Positions 27,378 through 36,175 of a stretch of DNA of 64,000 bases are shown here, one piece after another. The DNA is from RPQJ01 sp963846315. GTDB taxonomy: Bacteria > Pseudomonadota > Gammaproteobacteria > Steroidobacterales > Steroidobacteraceae. The DNA lies in the NCBI GenBank assembly GCA_963846315.1, contig CAWJVM010000017.1, forward strand, positions 186,001-250,000. Direction: 5' to 3'. The first letter of the stretch is position 1. Every line of letters begins with the position of its first letter. The notes beneath the pieces were generated by a model, which was not told the origin of the DNA, made no database searches, and saw only the letters and a program-made list of their open reading frames with translations. Made by a program: the position numbers and the translations under genes.

Positions 27378-28355
27378 ATGAAACTGCACCAGTTGCGCTA
27401 TCTCGCCGCCGTGGCCCAGACCGGGCTCAACATCACGGCTGCCGCCGAGAAACTGCACACGTCGCAACCGGGCGTGAGCAAGCAGATCAAGCTGCTGGAG
27501 GACGAGCTCGGCTTCCAGATCTTCGTGCGCGACGGGCGCAACCTGACGCGCGTCACCCCGGCCGGCCAGCAGGTCATCGACCGCGCCGTGAAGATCCTGC
27601 GCGAAGTGCAGAACATCAAGCGGCTGTCGGACGATCTCAAGGACGAGGAGCGCGGCTCGCTCTCCATCGCCACCACCCACACGCAGGCTCGCTACGTGCT
27701 GCCTGCCGTGATCAAGCAGTTCCGTGAGCAGTACCCGGAAGTGCGCCTGCACCTGCACCAGGGCACCTCGGAACAGATCGCGGAGATGGCGGCACTCGAC
27801 CGCATCGATTTCGCCATTGCCACGGGCTCGGAATCCCTGTTCGACGGCTACACGCTGCTGCCGTGCTACCGCTGGCACCGGCACGTCGTCGTACCGCGCA
27901 ACCATCCGCTTGCGCGCCTGAAGAAAAGCCTGACGCTCAAGCAGCTCGCGTCGTATCCGATCGTGACGTATGTCTTCAGCTTCACCGGACCGTCCTCGCT
28001 GCACGGCATCTTCGCGAAGGAAGGCCTGGTGCCGAACGTCGTGCTGACCGCGCGCGATGCCGACGTGATCAAGACCTATGTGCGCCTCGGGCTCGGCGTC
28101 GGCATCGTCGCCAGCATGGCCGTCGAGCAGAAGGACGACGAGGACCTCGTGCACATCGACGCCTCCGACCTGTTCCCGGCGCACACGACCTGGATCGGGT
28201 TCCGGCGCGGCGGGTTGCTGCGCAAGTACCAGCTGGATTTCATCCAGCTGTTCGCGCCGCAGCTCACGCGCCGCCTGATCGAACGCGCGGCAAGCGCGTC
28301 GACGCAGGCCGACGTGGAGCAGCTCACGACCGGGATCGAGCTGCCGCTGCGGTAG
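27378..28355 (+). CDS. cysB: CysB-type LysR regulator
   Basis: 325 residues. The N-terminus MKLHQLRYLAAVAQTGLNITAAAEKLHTSQ and the helix-turn-helix ending VSKQIKLLEDELGFQIF are diagnostic of CysB/Cbl. The effector domain keeps the TSEQIAEM and FSFTGPSS segments that bind sulfate or N-acetylserine in that family. It lies 171 bp before a porin and two sulfate-binding protein genes, so control of sulfate uptake is the natural inference. In that gap GTTTCCTAACC and GTTCCTAACAT recur about 40 bp apart, a possible but weak binding site. It is divergent from comM. Confidence 0.93.
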   Translation: MKLHQLRYLAAVAQTGLNITAAAEKLHTSQPGVSKQIKLLEDELGFQIFVRDGRNLTRVTPAGQQVIDRAVKILREVQNIKRLSDDLKDEERGSLSIATTHTQARYVLPAVIKQFREQYPEVRLHLHQGTSEQIAEMAALDRIDFAIATGSESLFDGYTLLPCYRWHRHVVVPRNHPLARLKKSLTLKQLASYPIVTYVFSFTGPSSLHGIFAKEGLVPNVVLTARDADVIKTYVRLGLGVGIVASMAVEQKDDEDLVHIDASDLFPAHTTWIGFRRGGLLRKYQLDFIQLFAPQLTRRLIERAASASTQADVEQLTTGIELPLR

Positions 28356-28526
28356 ATTGCCTCCGCGACGCACGGCGCGACGGCCGCGTTGCTGCAACAC
28401 AACGTCTGCGTGTTATGGCGTCATCGCCAGTGCTTATGCGCTGTCACCGTTTCCTAACCGGTATTCGACTGACCGCGTAACCACCCGTTCCTAACATCAC
28501 GCCCAACCACTTGCTGGAGAAGCGTG

Positions 28527-29933
28527 ATGACTTCCGTACGTTTGAATCGCGGGTTGATTGCCGCGGCAGTCGCTGTCGCCCTGCTGCCCGCGATCGCGCA
28601 GGCCGAGCCCACCAATGCGGAGCTGCTGCAGAAGATCGACGAGCTGAGCCAGAAGCTGCTCGTGCTGGAACGCAAGCTCGAAGTGCAGGACGAGGCCACG
28701 ACGGCAGCCGTCAAGGCGACTCCAGTGGTAAAAGCGAGCCCGAAGGGCTTCAGCCTGGCCTCGGCCGACGGGCAGAACCAGCTCAAGCTGCGCGGTGTGA
28801 TGCACGTTGACGGCCGCTTTTTCGCGAGCGACGACCCGGAAGGACTGACCGACACGTTTCAGGCGACCCGCGTGCGTCCGATCGTGGAAGGCACGCTGGG
28901 TGGCATCTACGATTTCCGTTTCACGCCGGATTTCGGCCAGGGTCGCACGGTGATCCAGGACGCTTACGTCACCGCTCGTTTCAAGCCGGCGCTGCAGGTG
29001 ACCGCCGGCAAGTTCAAGGCGCCGGTGGGCCTCGAACGCCTCCAATCCGCAACCGATATCCGCTTCGTCGCGCGAGCCTTCCCGACGTCGCTCGCGCCCA
29101 ACCGCGACATCGGCCTGCAGGTCGCGGGCAACGTGCTCGGCGATCGCGTCAATTACGCCGTGGCCTGGGGTAACGGGTCGAACGACGGCGGCAGCAGCGA
29201 GACGTTTGCCGACGTCGACGTCAACGACGACAAGGAATGGTCGGGACGCGTGTTCGCGCATCCGTTTGCTGAAAGCGAAAACTTCGCGCTGCGTGGTCTC
29301 GGCCTCGGCATCGCCGGCACCTACACCTCGCAGACGGGCACGTCTGCCCAGACGCTGCTGCCGACCTACCGCACGCCGGCGCAGTCCCCGTTCTTCCGCT
29401 ATCGCACCGGTGCCACACCTACGCTTGCGGACGGCGACCGCACGCGCATCGCGCCGCAGTTCTACTACTACGCGGGACGCTTCGGCCTGCTGGGTGAGTA
29501 CACGACGGTATCGCAGGACCTGACGCGCACGGTTGCGGCGAACAACGTGCGGTCGGACTCGCTCGACGTGAGCGCCTGGCAACTGCAGGCCTCGTGGTTT
29601 CTCACCGGTGAAGAGGAGAGCTTCCGTGGCTTCAAGCCGAACAACGTTTTCTCCCTGGCCAACCATACCTGGGGCGCCTTCGAGCTGGTTGCGCGCTACC
29701 ATCAACTCGATATCGATGACGCTGCCTTCGTGGGCGGAGCGGCCTCTTTCTCGGATCCGAACGTCTCGGCCAGCCAGGCATCGGCCTACGGCCTGGGGCT
29801 CAACTGGTATCTCAACGAAAACCTGAAGTGGGTCCTGAACTACGAACAGACCTCCTTCGACGGCGGTGCCGCGGGCGGCGCCGACCGGGACGACGAGAAA
29901 GTGTTCCTGACGCGGTTCGCCGTCGGGTTTTGA
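28527..29933 (+). CDS. Outer-membrane porin, OprP/OprO-like, probably for sulfate
   Basis: 468 residues from ATG 28527 (a GTG lies one codon earlier); GGAGA is 8-12 bases upstream. A signal peptide ends at about residue 25 (LLPAIAQA). A short coiled-coil follows (NAELLQKIDELSQKLLVLERKLEVQ), typical of trimeric phosphate-selective porins, then a beta-barrel with alternating aromatic strands ending in the terminal phenylalanine FAVGF. It sits between cysB and two sulfate-binding proteins, suggesting sulfate or another oxyanion as substrate rather than phosphate; this is inference from context. Confidence 0.85.
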   Translation: MTSVRLNRGLIAAAVAVALLPAIAQAEPTNAELLQKIDELSQKLLVLERKLEVQDEATTAAVKATPVVKASPKGFSLASADGQNQLKLRGVMHVDGRFFASDDPEGLTDTFQATRVRPIVEGTLGGIYDFRFTPDFGQGRTVIQDAYVTARFKPALQVTAGKFKAPVGLERLQSATDIRFVARAFPTSLAPNRDIGLQVAGNVLGDRVNYAVAWGNGSNDGGSSETFADVDVNDDKEWSGRVFAHPFAESENFALRGLGLGIAGTYTSQTGTSAQTLLPTYRTPAQSPFFRYRTGATPTLADGDRTRIAPQFYYYAGRFGLLGEYTTVSQDLTRTVAANNVRSDSLDVSAWQLQASWFLTGEEESFRGFKPNNVFSLANHTWGAFELVARYHQLDIDDAAFVGGAASFSDPNVSASQASAYGLGLNWYLNENLKWVLNYEQTSFDGGAAGGADRDDEKVFLTRFAVGF

Positions 29934-29941
29934 ACGGAGAC

Positions 29942-30958
29942 ATGGCCATGACGATCGAACGATTCCTGCAGCGGGCGGCCCTCGTGGTGACGGCTACCCT
30001 GCTGCTCACGCCGGCTCTGCACGCTGCCGAGTCCACGCTGCTCAACGTGTCGTACGACCCGACACGCGAACTGTACGACGACTACAACAAGGCCTTCACG
30101 CAGTACTGGCAGCAGAAATCCGGGAAGGCCGTGCAGATTCGCCAGTCGCACGGTGGATCGGGCAAGCAGGCACGCACGGTGATCGACGGCCTGCCTGCCG
30201 ACGTCGTCACGCTCGCGCTCGCGTACGACATCGATGCGCTCGCGACGCAGGGCAAGCTGCTGCCGGCGAACTGGCAGAGCCGCCTGCCGAACAATAGCTC
30301 GCCCTACACGTCGACGATCGTGTTCCTGGTACGCAAGGGCAACCCGAAGCAGATCAAGGACTGGGGTGATCTCGCGAAGCCGGGCGTTTCGGTCATCACG
30401 CCGAACCCGAAGACCTCCGGCGGCGCGCGCTGGAACTACCTTGCCGCCTGGGCGTGGGCGCTGAAGCAACCAGGCGGCAGCCCGGCCACGGCCGAAGCGT
30501 ATCTCGGCAAGCTGTTCAAGAACGTGCCAGTGCTCGATACCGGCGCGCGTGGCTCGCTGACCACGTTCGCACAGCGCGGGATCGGCGACGTCATGATCTC
30601 GTGGGAAAACGAAGCCTTCCTCGCCAGCCGCGAGCTCGGCAAGGACAAGTTCGAGATCGTGGTGCCGTCGGTCAGCATCCTCGCGGAACCCCCGGTAGCG
30701 GTCGTCGACAAGGTGGCGTTGCGCCGTGGCACGACGGATCTTGCCCGCGCTTACCTCGAACACCTCTATTCGAAGGAAGGCCAGGAAATCGTCGCGAAGC
30801 ACTACTACCGGCCACGCGATCCGGAAGTCGCGGCGCGCTACGCAAACATCTTTCCCAGGATCAACCTGGTGACCATCGCGGATTTCGGTGGCTGGACGAA
30901 GGCACAGGCCGCCCACTTCGCCGACGGCGGGACGTTCGACAAGATCTACGCCCGCTGA
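29942..30958 (+). CDS. sbp: Sulfate-binding periplasmic protein (first copy)
   Basis: 338 residues from ATG 29942, 8 bp after the porin stop. A signal peptide spans about residues 1-28 (LLLTPALHAA). The mature start LLNVSYDPTRELYDDYNKAF and the sulfate-loop QSHGGSGKQARTVIDGLPADVV are classic for Sbp/CysP. ITPNPKTSGGARWNYLAAWAWAL carries the second anion-contact region. The protein captures sulfate for a CysTWA permease. The permease genes lie 7 kb away on the opposite strand. A close paralog follows directly. Confidence 0.94.
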   Translation: MAMTIERFLQRAALVVTATLLLTPALHAAESTLLNVSYDPTRELYDDYNKAFTQYWQQKSGKAVQIRQSHGGSGKQARTVIDGLPADVVTLALAYDIDALATQGKLLPANWQSRLPNNSSPYTSTIVFLVRKGNPKQIKDWGDLAKPGVSVITPNPKTSGGARWNYLAAWAWALKQPGGSPATAEAYLGKLFKNVPVLDTGARGSLTTFAQRGIGDVMISWENEAFLASRELGKDKFEIVVPSVSILAEPPVAVVDKVALRRGTTDLARAYLEHLYSKEGQEIVAKHYYRPRDPEVAARYANIFPRINLVTIADFGGWTKAQAAHFADGGTFDKIYAR

Positions 30959-31033
30959 CGAGCCGACGCAGCAATCGTCGGTGGTGACTCATGGACGAGT
31001 TGCCGCCGGCACCCCCGCCGGGCGCGCTACCAT

Positions 31034-31050
31034 GTCTCCAGTCTGGAGAC
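31034..31050 (+). promoter_or_regulatory. Palindrome upstream of the second sulfate-binding gene
   Basis: GTCTCCAG and CTGGAGAC are separated by a single T, ending 6 bp before the start codon at 31057. It could form a small hairpin masking translation or be an operator. The space between the two paralogs is only 98 bp. Confidence 0.3.
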
Positions 31051-31056
31051 CCGTGC

Positions 31057-32064
31057 ATGACTTTCCCCGGTTCCCTGTCCCGGCTGGTGCTCTGCGCCGC
31101 CCTGCTCTGCGCCGCGATCGGTGCCCGCGCCGAAGTAACGTTGCTCAACGTGTCGTACGACCCGACGCGTGAGTTCTACGACGCCTACAACCGCGAGTTC
31201 GCGCAGTACTGGAAGTACAAGACCGGCCAGGACGTCGTGATCCGACAATCACACGGCGGCTCGGGCAAGCAGGCACGCATGGTGATCGACGGGCTGCCCG
31301 CGGACGTGGTCACGCTCGCGCTCGCGTACGACATCGACGCCCTCGCGAGCAAGGGCAAGCTCCTGCCCGCCAACTGGCAGAGCCGGCTTCCCCACAACAG
31401 CTCTCCCTACACGTCGACGATCGTGTTTCTCGTGCGCAAGGGCAACCCGAAAGGGATCCGTGACTGGGGCGACCTGATCAAGCCCGGCGTTTCGGTCATC
31501 ACGCCGAACCCGAAGACTTCGGGCGGTGCGCGGTGGAATTATCTCGCCGCCTGGGCGTGGGCGCTGCAGCAGCCGGGCGGCAATCCCGCAACGGCCGCGG
31601 ACTTCGTCGGCAAGCTTTACCGCAACGTACCGGTACTCGATACGGGGGCGCGCGCCTCGCTCACGACTTTCGCGCAACGCGGCATCGGCGACGTCATCAT
31701 CACGTGGGAGAACGAGGCGTTCATGGTGTCGAAGCGGCTGAGGAAGCAGGAATTCGAGACGATCGTGCCGTCGATCAGCATCCTGGCGGAACCGCCCGTT
31801 GCCGTCGTGGACAAGGTCGCGATTCGCCGCGGAACGGTCGAGGTTGCACGTGCCTACGTCGAGCACCTGTATTCCAGGGAGGCGCAGGAGATCGCCGCGC
31901 AGCACCACTACCGGCCTCGTGATCCGGAAGTGGCGGCACGCCATGCGGCGGAGTTTCCTGCCGTGCGTATGGTGACCATCGCGGATTTCGGCGGCTGGAA
32001 CACAGCCAATGCGACGCATTTCGCGGCGGGCGCCGAATTCGATCGCATCTACACGCGCAAATGA
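31057..32064 (+). CDS. Sulfate-binding periplasmic protein (second copy)
   Basis: 335 residues from ATG 31057, chosen because the signal peptide (SLSRLVLCAALLCAAIGARA) begins there; an upstream in-frame ATG at 30991 would add a proline-rich stretch. The mature protein is strongly similar to the preceding copy, sharing LLNVSYDPTRE, QSHGGSGKQAR and NPKTSGGARWNYLAAWAWAL, with scattered differences such as KYKTGQDVV. This is a tandem duplication that has diverged. The copies may differ in affinity or in ligand (sulfate against thiosulfate), which the sequence does not settle. Confidence 0.93.
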   Translation: MTFPGSLSRLVLCAALLCAAIGARAEVTLLNVSYDPTREFYDAYNREFAQYWKYKTGQDVVIRQSHGGSGKQARMVIDGLPADVVTLALAYDIDALASKGKLLPANWQSRLPHNSSPYTSTIVFLVRKGNPKGIRDWGDLIKPGVSVITPNPKTSGGARWNYLAAWAWALQQPGGNPATAADFVGKLYRNVPVLDTGARASLTTFAQRGIGDVIITWENEAFMVSKRLRKQEFETIVPSISILAEPPVAVVDKVAIRRGTVEVARAYVEHLYSREAQEIAAQHHYRPRDPEVAARHAAEFPAVRMVTIADFGGWNTANATHFAAGAEFDRIYTRK

Positions 32065-32097
32065 GCGAGACGCCGATTGTGGCAAGCTGCCGGACAC

Positions 32098-33978
32098 ATG
32101 GTCGCCGGCCGTAAACTGCACACCTCCGCGAATCCGGGCGCACGCCCGGCTCCCGCCGCAGGCGCGCTCGCCAGTCTCAAGGGACTCGGCGACGTCTTCC
32201 GCTACACGCGACACGCCCTCGAGCTGGTCTGGTCGACGAGCAAACGGCTCACCGTCGCGCTCGCGTCGCTGACATTGCTGGCCGGCATGCTGCCCGCCGG
32301 GATCGCGTTCGTCGGCGCGAGAATCGTCGATGCCGTCGTGACTGCGGTCGGACTGCACCAGGCCTCGGGCGCGACTGATCTTTCGACCGTGCTCGGTTAC
32401 GTCGTGCTCGAAGGCGTGCTGGTGGCCGCGCTTGCGGCCGTGCAGCGCGGTCTCTCGACCTGCCAGTCACTGCTGCGAGCGCAGCTCGGGCAACGCGTCA
32501 ACGAGATGATCCTCGAGAAGGCGCTCACGCTCGACCTGCGTCATTTCGAGGATTCGGAGTTCTACGACAAGCTCACCCGCGCGCGACGCGAGGCGTCGAC
32601 TCGACCGCTGGCGCTGGTCATGAGCAGCTTCGGCCTGGTGCAGAACGCGATCGCGCTGCTCAGCTTCGGCATGCTGCTGGCGCAATTCTCGCCGTGGGCC
32701 GTCGCGGTGCTGCTGCTCGCGGGCCTGCCGTCGTTCATCGCCGAAGCCAAGTTCTCCGGCGACGCCTTCCGCCTGTTTCGCTGGCGCTCGCCCGAAACAC
32801 GCATGCAGATGTACCTCGAAACGGTCATCGCCCGCGAAGATCACGCCAAGGAAGTGAAGCTGTTCGAGCTCGGACCGCGCCTGCTCGAGCGCTATCGGCA
32901 GATTTTCCAGAAGGTCTTTCGTGAAGACCGCGCGCTCACGATCCGCCGCGACACGTGGGGCTTCTTCCTGGGTCTGGTCAGCACCGGCGCGTTCTATGCC
33001 GCGTACGCCTGGGTTGCGGTGAGCGCCGTGCGAGGCCAGATCACGCTCGGCCAGATGACGATGTACGTGCTGCTGTTCCGGCAAGGTCAGTCTGCAGTGT
33101 CCTCCATCCTCTCCGCGATCGGCGGCATGTACGAGGACAACCTGTACCTGTCGACGCTCTACGACTACCTCGACACACCGGTGGCGGCAGCGACCGGAAC
33201 GGTGACGACCGGCGCCACGCCGGGCACCGGCCTGCAGTTCGAGCAAGTCAGCTTCACCTATCCGGGGGCTGCCGAACCGGCAGTCCGTGACGTGAGCTTC
33301 ACGTTACGGCCGGGCGAAAGCCTGGCGTTGGTCGGCGAAAATGGCTCCGGCAAGACGACGCTGATCAAACTGCTGACTCGTCTGTACACACCGGACGCTG
33401 GCAGCATCTGGCTTGACGGCAACCGGCTCGAGGATTGGCAACCGGCGGCACTAAGACGACGCGTCGGCGTGATCTTCCAGGACTTCGCGCGCTATCAGCT
33501 CAAGGTTGGCGAGAACATCGGCGCGGGGGATGTCACGCACTTCGAGGACGAAGCACGCTGGCGCGAAGCGGCCGGTCTCGGCATGGCCGCGCCGTTCATC
33601 GAGGAACTGCCCGGCGGCTACGCGACGCAGCTCGGCAAATGGTTCAAGGATGGCCGCGAGCTGTCGGGCGGCCAGTGGCAGAAAGTTGCATTGTCACGGG
33701 CCTTCATGCGCGAGGAAGCGGATATCCTGGTGCTGGACGAGCCGACCGCTGCGATGGACGCGCGTGCCGAAGCGCAGGTCTTCGAGCAGTTCCAGGAGCT
33801 CGCCCGCTCGCGCATGGTGATCCTGATCTCGCACCGGTTCTCGACGGTGCGCATGGCCGACCAGATTCTCGTGATCGAGGGCGGTCGCATCCTGGAACGA
33901 GGCAGCCACGAGTCGCTGATGCAGCTCGGCGGTCACTATGCGGGGCTGTTCGCGCTGCAGGCGCGGGGCTACCGATGA
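32098..33978 (+). CDS. ABC exporter with fused membrane and ATPase domains
   Basis: 626 residues from ATG 32098; a TTG at 32077 is an alternative. Five or six membrane helices fill the first ~330 residues. The ATPase domain follows with Walker A GENGSGKTTL, a Q-loop GVIFQDFARYQ, the signature LSGGQWQKVALSR, Walker B DILVLDEPTAAMDA and the switch His in ISHRFSTVR. This is a type IV half-exporter that would dimerise in the inner membrane. Its substrate is unknown. The gene follows the sulfate-binding pair but nothing links it to sulfate. G-rich tandem repeats begin on the base after its stop codon. Confidence 0.9.
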   Translation: MVAGRKLHTSANPGARPAPAAGALASLKGLGDVFRYTRHALELVWSTSKRLTVALASLTLLAGMLPAGIAFVGARIVDAVVTAVGLHQASGATDLSTVLGYVVLEGVLVAALAAVQRGLSTCQSLLRAQLGQRVNEMILEKALTLDLRHFEDSEFYDKLTRARREASTRPLALVMSSFGLVQNAIALLSFGMLLAQFSPWAVAVLLLAGLPSFIAEAKFSGDAFRLFRWRSPETRMQMYLETVIAREDHAKEVKLFELGPRLLERYRQIFQKVFREDRALTIRRDTWGFFLGLVSTGAFYAAYAWVAVSAVRGQITLGQMTMYVLLFRQGQSAVSSILSAIGGMYEDNLYLSTLYDYLDTPVAAATGTVTTGATPGTGLQFEQVSFTYPGAAEPAVRDVSFTLRPGESLALVGENGSGKTTLIKLLTRLYTPDAGSIWLDGNRLEDWQPAALRRRVGVIFQDFARYQLKVGENIGAGDVTHFEDEARWREAAGLGMAAPFIEELPGGYATQLGKWFKDGRELSGGQWQKVALSRAFMREEADILVLDEPTAAMDARAEAQVFEQFQELARSRMVILISHRFSTVRMADQILVIEGGRILERGSHESLMQLGGHYAGLFALQARGYR

Positions 33979-34064
33979 GGAAGGCCAGGAAGGCGGGGAA
34001 GGACAGGAAGGTTAGGAAGGTTAGGAAGGCCCGGAAGGGGTTAGGGGTTAGGGGTTAGGGGTTA
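33979..34064 (+). repeat. Compound G-rich repeat, array 1
   Basis: Directly after the ABC exporter stop there are six 9-base units of the form GGAAGGNNN (33979-34032), then four units of GGGGTTA (34037-34064) that could form a G-quadruplex, and then a GGTCGGA tail. The same order of blocks occurs on the minus strand at 35432-35512. Confidence 0.85.
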
Positions 34065-34110
34065 GAGGTTGGTCGGAAGCGTGCTACGCGCGAAGTTCCT
34101 GATACGTTTC

Positions 34111-34200
34111 TGTCCTTCCTGACCTTCCTGTCCTTCCTGTCCTTCCTGTCCTTCCTGTCCTTCCTGGCCTTCCTGACCTTCCTGACCTTCCTGTCCTTCC
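34111..34200 (-). repeat. 9-base tandem repeat, array 2
   Basis: Ten units of GGAAGGWCA (minus strand; one unit is GGAAGGCCA) with no spacing start 5 bp after the stop of the PhnA-like gene. Array 1 faces it from the opposite side, so two converging genes each end in the same repeat type. Confidence 0.85.
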
Positions 34201-34205
34201 TCCGC

Positions 34206-34415
34206 TTACGCCTTCTTCAGGAAGCAGGTCTTGAGGACCACGGTGTTGCGGCCCTGGCCGCACTCGATCGCTTCGTCGTCGTCGGTGAGCCGGATGTGCT
34301 TGAAGACGGTGCCGCGCTTCAGCGTCTCGGACGAACCTTTTACTTTCAGGTCCTTGATGACCTGCACCGAATCGCCCTCGGTCAACGTGTTGCCATTGCT
34401 GTCTTTGACCGTCAT
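34206..34415 (-). CDS. PhnA C-terminal-domain-like protein (YjdM type)
   Basis: 69 residues from ATG 34415. The sequence MTVKDSNGNTLTEGDSVQVI and the later GTVFKHIRLTDDDEAIECG and TCFLKKA match the C-terminal domain of PhnA/YjdM proteins, which is often found alone. The zinc-ribbon N-terminal half of full-length PhnA is absent. The historic link with phosphonate use is not supported for YjdM-type proteins, and the actual function is unknown. It is convergent with the ABC exporter gene, with repeat arrays filling the gap. Confidence 0.82.
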   Translation of the reverse strand: MTVKDSNGNTLTEGDSVQVIKDLKVKGSSETLKRGTVFKHIRLTDDDEAIECGQGRNTVVLKTCFLKKA

Positions 34416-34458
34416 GCGGCATCTTCCGTCGTGGTGATCCGACAAGGATGAACGTCGA

Positions 34459-35376
34459 TCACTTCGTGCGCAACTTCGAGCGGCGGCCTTCGCGCGCGGA
34501 GTAGCGATTCTTCGCGTCGAATTCGTCGAGGTCGAGCTCGACGTTTTTGCCGGCATACACCGTCCTGGACAACCAGGCGAGGTCGTCCCGGATTGCGTCC
34601 TGGGATCGCACTTCAATCGACCAGCAGCGGCGAGCGGCATCCCACCAGTAGCCGCGCTGCTTGAGCGCGTCTTTGGTGTCGAACGGCGAATTGTTCGCCC
34701 ACAAGCGGAACGACGGGCCGCGCGCGGAGTCGAGCAGCACCTTCAACGCCGTGCCGCCGGAATCGCCGAAAGGTTGCGCCAGCACTTCGAGCAGCGCGTG
34801 GCAATCAGCTTCAGCGCGGTGCCCGTCATAGAAAAAGCCATGCCGATAGGCGAGGTACTCGAGCTTCGAACTCGCGATGCCTGCCTCGAACCAAGGCACC
34901 TCGAGCCACGAGCAACCCCACGGCAGGGTCGCGAACACGGGCAACCGTGGCTCGAGAAACCGCCGGTCGAAACCGGCGTTATGCGCGATCACGATGCCGA
35001 CGGATTCGAGCAGCCGGCTGACGCTTGCGTCGTCGATGCGCTGGCCAGTCACCATGTCATCGGTGATGCCGTGAATTGCTGTCGAAGCCGGTGGGATCGG
35101 TATACCCGGATCTTCGAGCGCGTCGTACGTTTCGAGCACGCGGCCGACGGTTCCCGTCGCATGGCAATACTCAAACACCACGATCGCGAGTTCGATGACC
35201 CGGTCGGTCGACGCATCCGTGCCCGTGGTTTCGGTGTCGACGATTGCTGCGCGGCGGACGGTGGAACCCGTGAGCGCCGGACGCTGGCGCGTGGTATCGA
35301 GCCGGCGCAGCACCCGGTAATCCGGATGCGCGGCAAGCTTCGCAGCCATCGCTTCCAACTGTTCCCGCTCGGTCAC
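34459..35376 (-). CDS. DnaQ-like DEDDh 3'-5' exonuclease
   Basis: 305 residues. Exo I is IVDTETTGTDAS, Exo II IAHNAGFDRRFLE and Exo III HRAEADCHALLEV, giving the DEDDh metal ligands. The C-terminal ~100 residues (LWANNSPFDTKDALKQRGYWWDAARRCW) are a separate domain common in stand-alone bacterial exonucleases of this type. Such proteins trim 3' ends of DNA or RNA; the substrate is unknown here. It lies between the PhnA-like gene (43 bp) and the response regulator, on the same strand. Confidence 0.87.
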   Translation of the reverse strand: MTEREQLEAMAAKLAAHPDYRVLRRLDTTRQRPALTGSTVRRAAIVDTETTGTDASTDRVIELAIVVFEYCHATGTVGRVLETYDALEDPGIPIPPASTAIHGITDDMVTGQRIDDASVSRLLESVGIVIAHNAGFDRRFLEPRLPVFATLPWGCSWLEVPWFEAGIASSKLEYLAYRHGFFYDGHRAEADCHALLEVLAQPFGDSGGTALKVLLDSARGPSFRLWANNSPFDTKDALKQRGYWWDAARRCWSIEVRSQDAIRDDLAWLSRTVYAGKNVELDLDEFDAKNRYSAREGRRSKLRTK

Positions 35377-35431
35377 TGCAATTTTCTCCCCGGGTAGCCC
35401 GCAGATCTCGCCGCGTCGCCGCCCCTCCGAC

Positions 35432-35512
35432 TAGCCCCTAACCCCTAACCCCTTCCTGGCCTTCCTGGCCTTCCTGGCCTTCCCGGCCTTCCCGCCCTTC
35501 CTACCCTTCCGC
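35432..35512 (-). repeat. Compound G-rich repeat, array 3
   Basis: On the minus strand, six 9-base units of the form GGAAGGNNN run through the end of the response regulator gene: the first unit contains its last two codons and most of the TAG stop. They are followed by GGAA, three GGGG blocks joined by TTA, and CTAGTCGGA. The arrangement copies array 1. Confidence 0.85.
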
Positions 35513-36175
35513 CAACCGGTACCCCGCTCCCGCTTCCGTCTTCAGCACCTTCGGCACTGCAGGATCCTCTTCGATCTTCTGTCGCAATCGGTGCACCAGT
35601 TGCTTGAGCAATTGACGGTCGCCGCTGCCGCGGTGGCCCCAAACGTGTGTCAGCAGACGTTCGGTGCCGACCACGTGCCCGGCGTTCGCGATCAGGATCT
35701 GCAGCAGTCGCGTTTCGAGCTTGGTCAGCTTGACCGGAGCGGCATCGCCGACGTGCAGCACCAGCGATTCGAGGTCGAGCCGCAGGGCACCGGCCGTCAT
35801 GGCGCCGCCCGTCTCGAGACCCGCACGACGCAGCAGCGCGCGCACGCGCGCCAGCAGGGTGCGCGGGCTGAAGGGCTTGATGAGGTAGTCGTCCGCGCCG
35901 AGATCGAGCGCGCGCACCAGGTCCTCTTCCTCGCCGCGGGCCGTGAGCATCATCACCGGAATACGCGACTGCTTGCGGATCGCTTCACAGATGTCGAAGC
36001 CGCTGCCGCCCGGCAGGTTGATGTCGAGGATGGCGAGGTCTGGCGCTTCCGCCGCAAACACGCGCAACGCCGTCGGCACGTCGGCCGCCCGGACGACGAC
36101 CAGGCCGGACTGCGACAGCGCGAAGCCGACGAGTGCGAGCAGGTCGGGATCGTCGTCGACGATCAGGATTTTCAT
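35501..36175 (-). CDS. OmpR-family response regulator
   Basis: 224 residues from ATG 36175; an upstream ATG would extend into the kinase gene. The receiver domain has acidic pocket D7-D9, phosphoacceptor D51 (LAILDINLPGG) and K100 (YLIKPFSP). The winged-helix output domain has the recognition region DRQLLKQLVHRLRQKIEEDP and the terminal hairpin AGAGYRLAEG. It pairs with the kinase encoded immediately upstream (4-bp overlap). Because the pair continues the cysTWA strand with overlaps, sulfur status is a plausible input. The last codons merge with G-rich repeat array 3. Confidence 0.92.
   Translation of the reverse strand: MKILIVDDDPDLLALVGFALSQSGLVVVRAADVPTALRVFAAEAPDLAILDINLPGGSGFDICEAIRKQSRIPVMMLTARGEEEDLVRALDLGADDYLIKPFSPRTLLARVRALLRRAGLETGGAMTAGALRLDLESLVLHVGDAAPVKLTKLETRLLQILIANAGHVVGTERLLTHVWGHRGSGDRQLLKQLVHRLRQKIEEDPAVPKVLKTEAGAGYRLAEG

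Noticed and set aside
33979..34205. Possible CRISPR array
   Set aside because: Units are 9 or 7 bases and contiguous, with no spacers; no cas genes nearby. These are simple tandem repeats.
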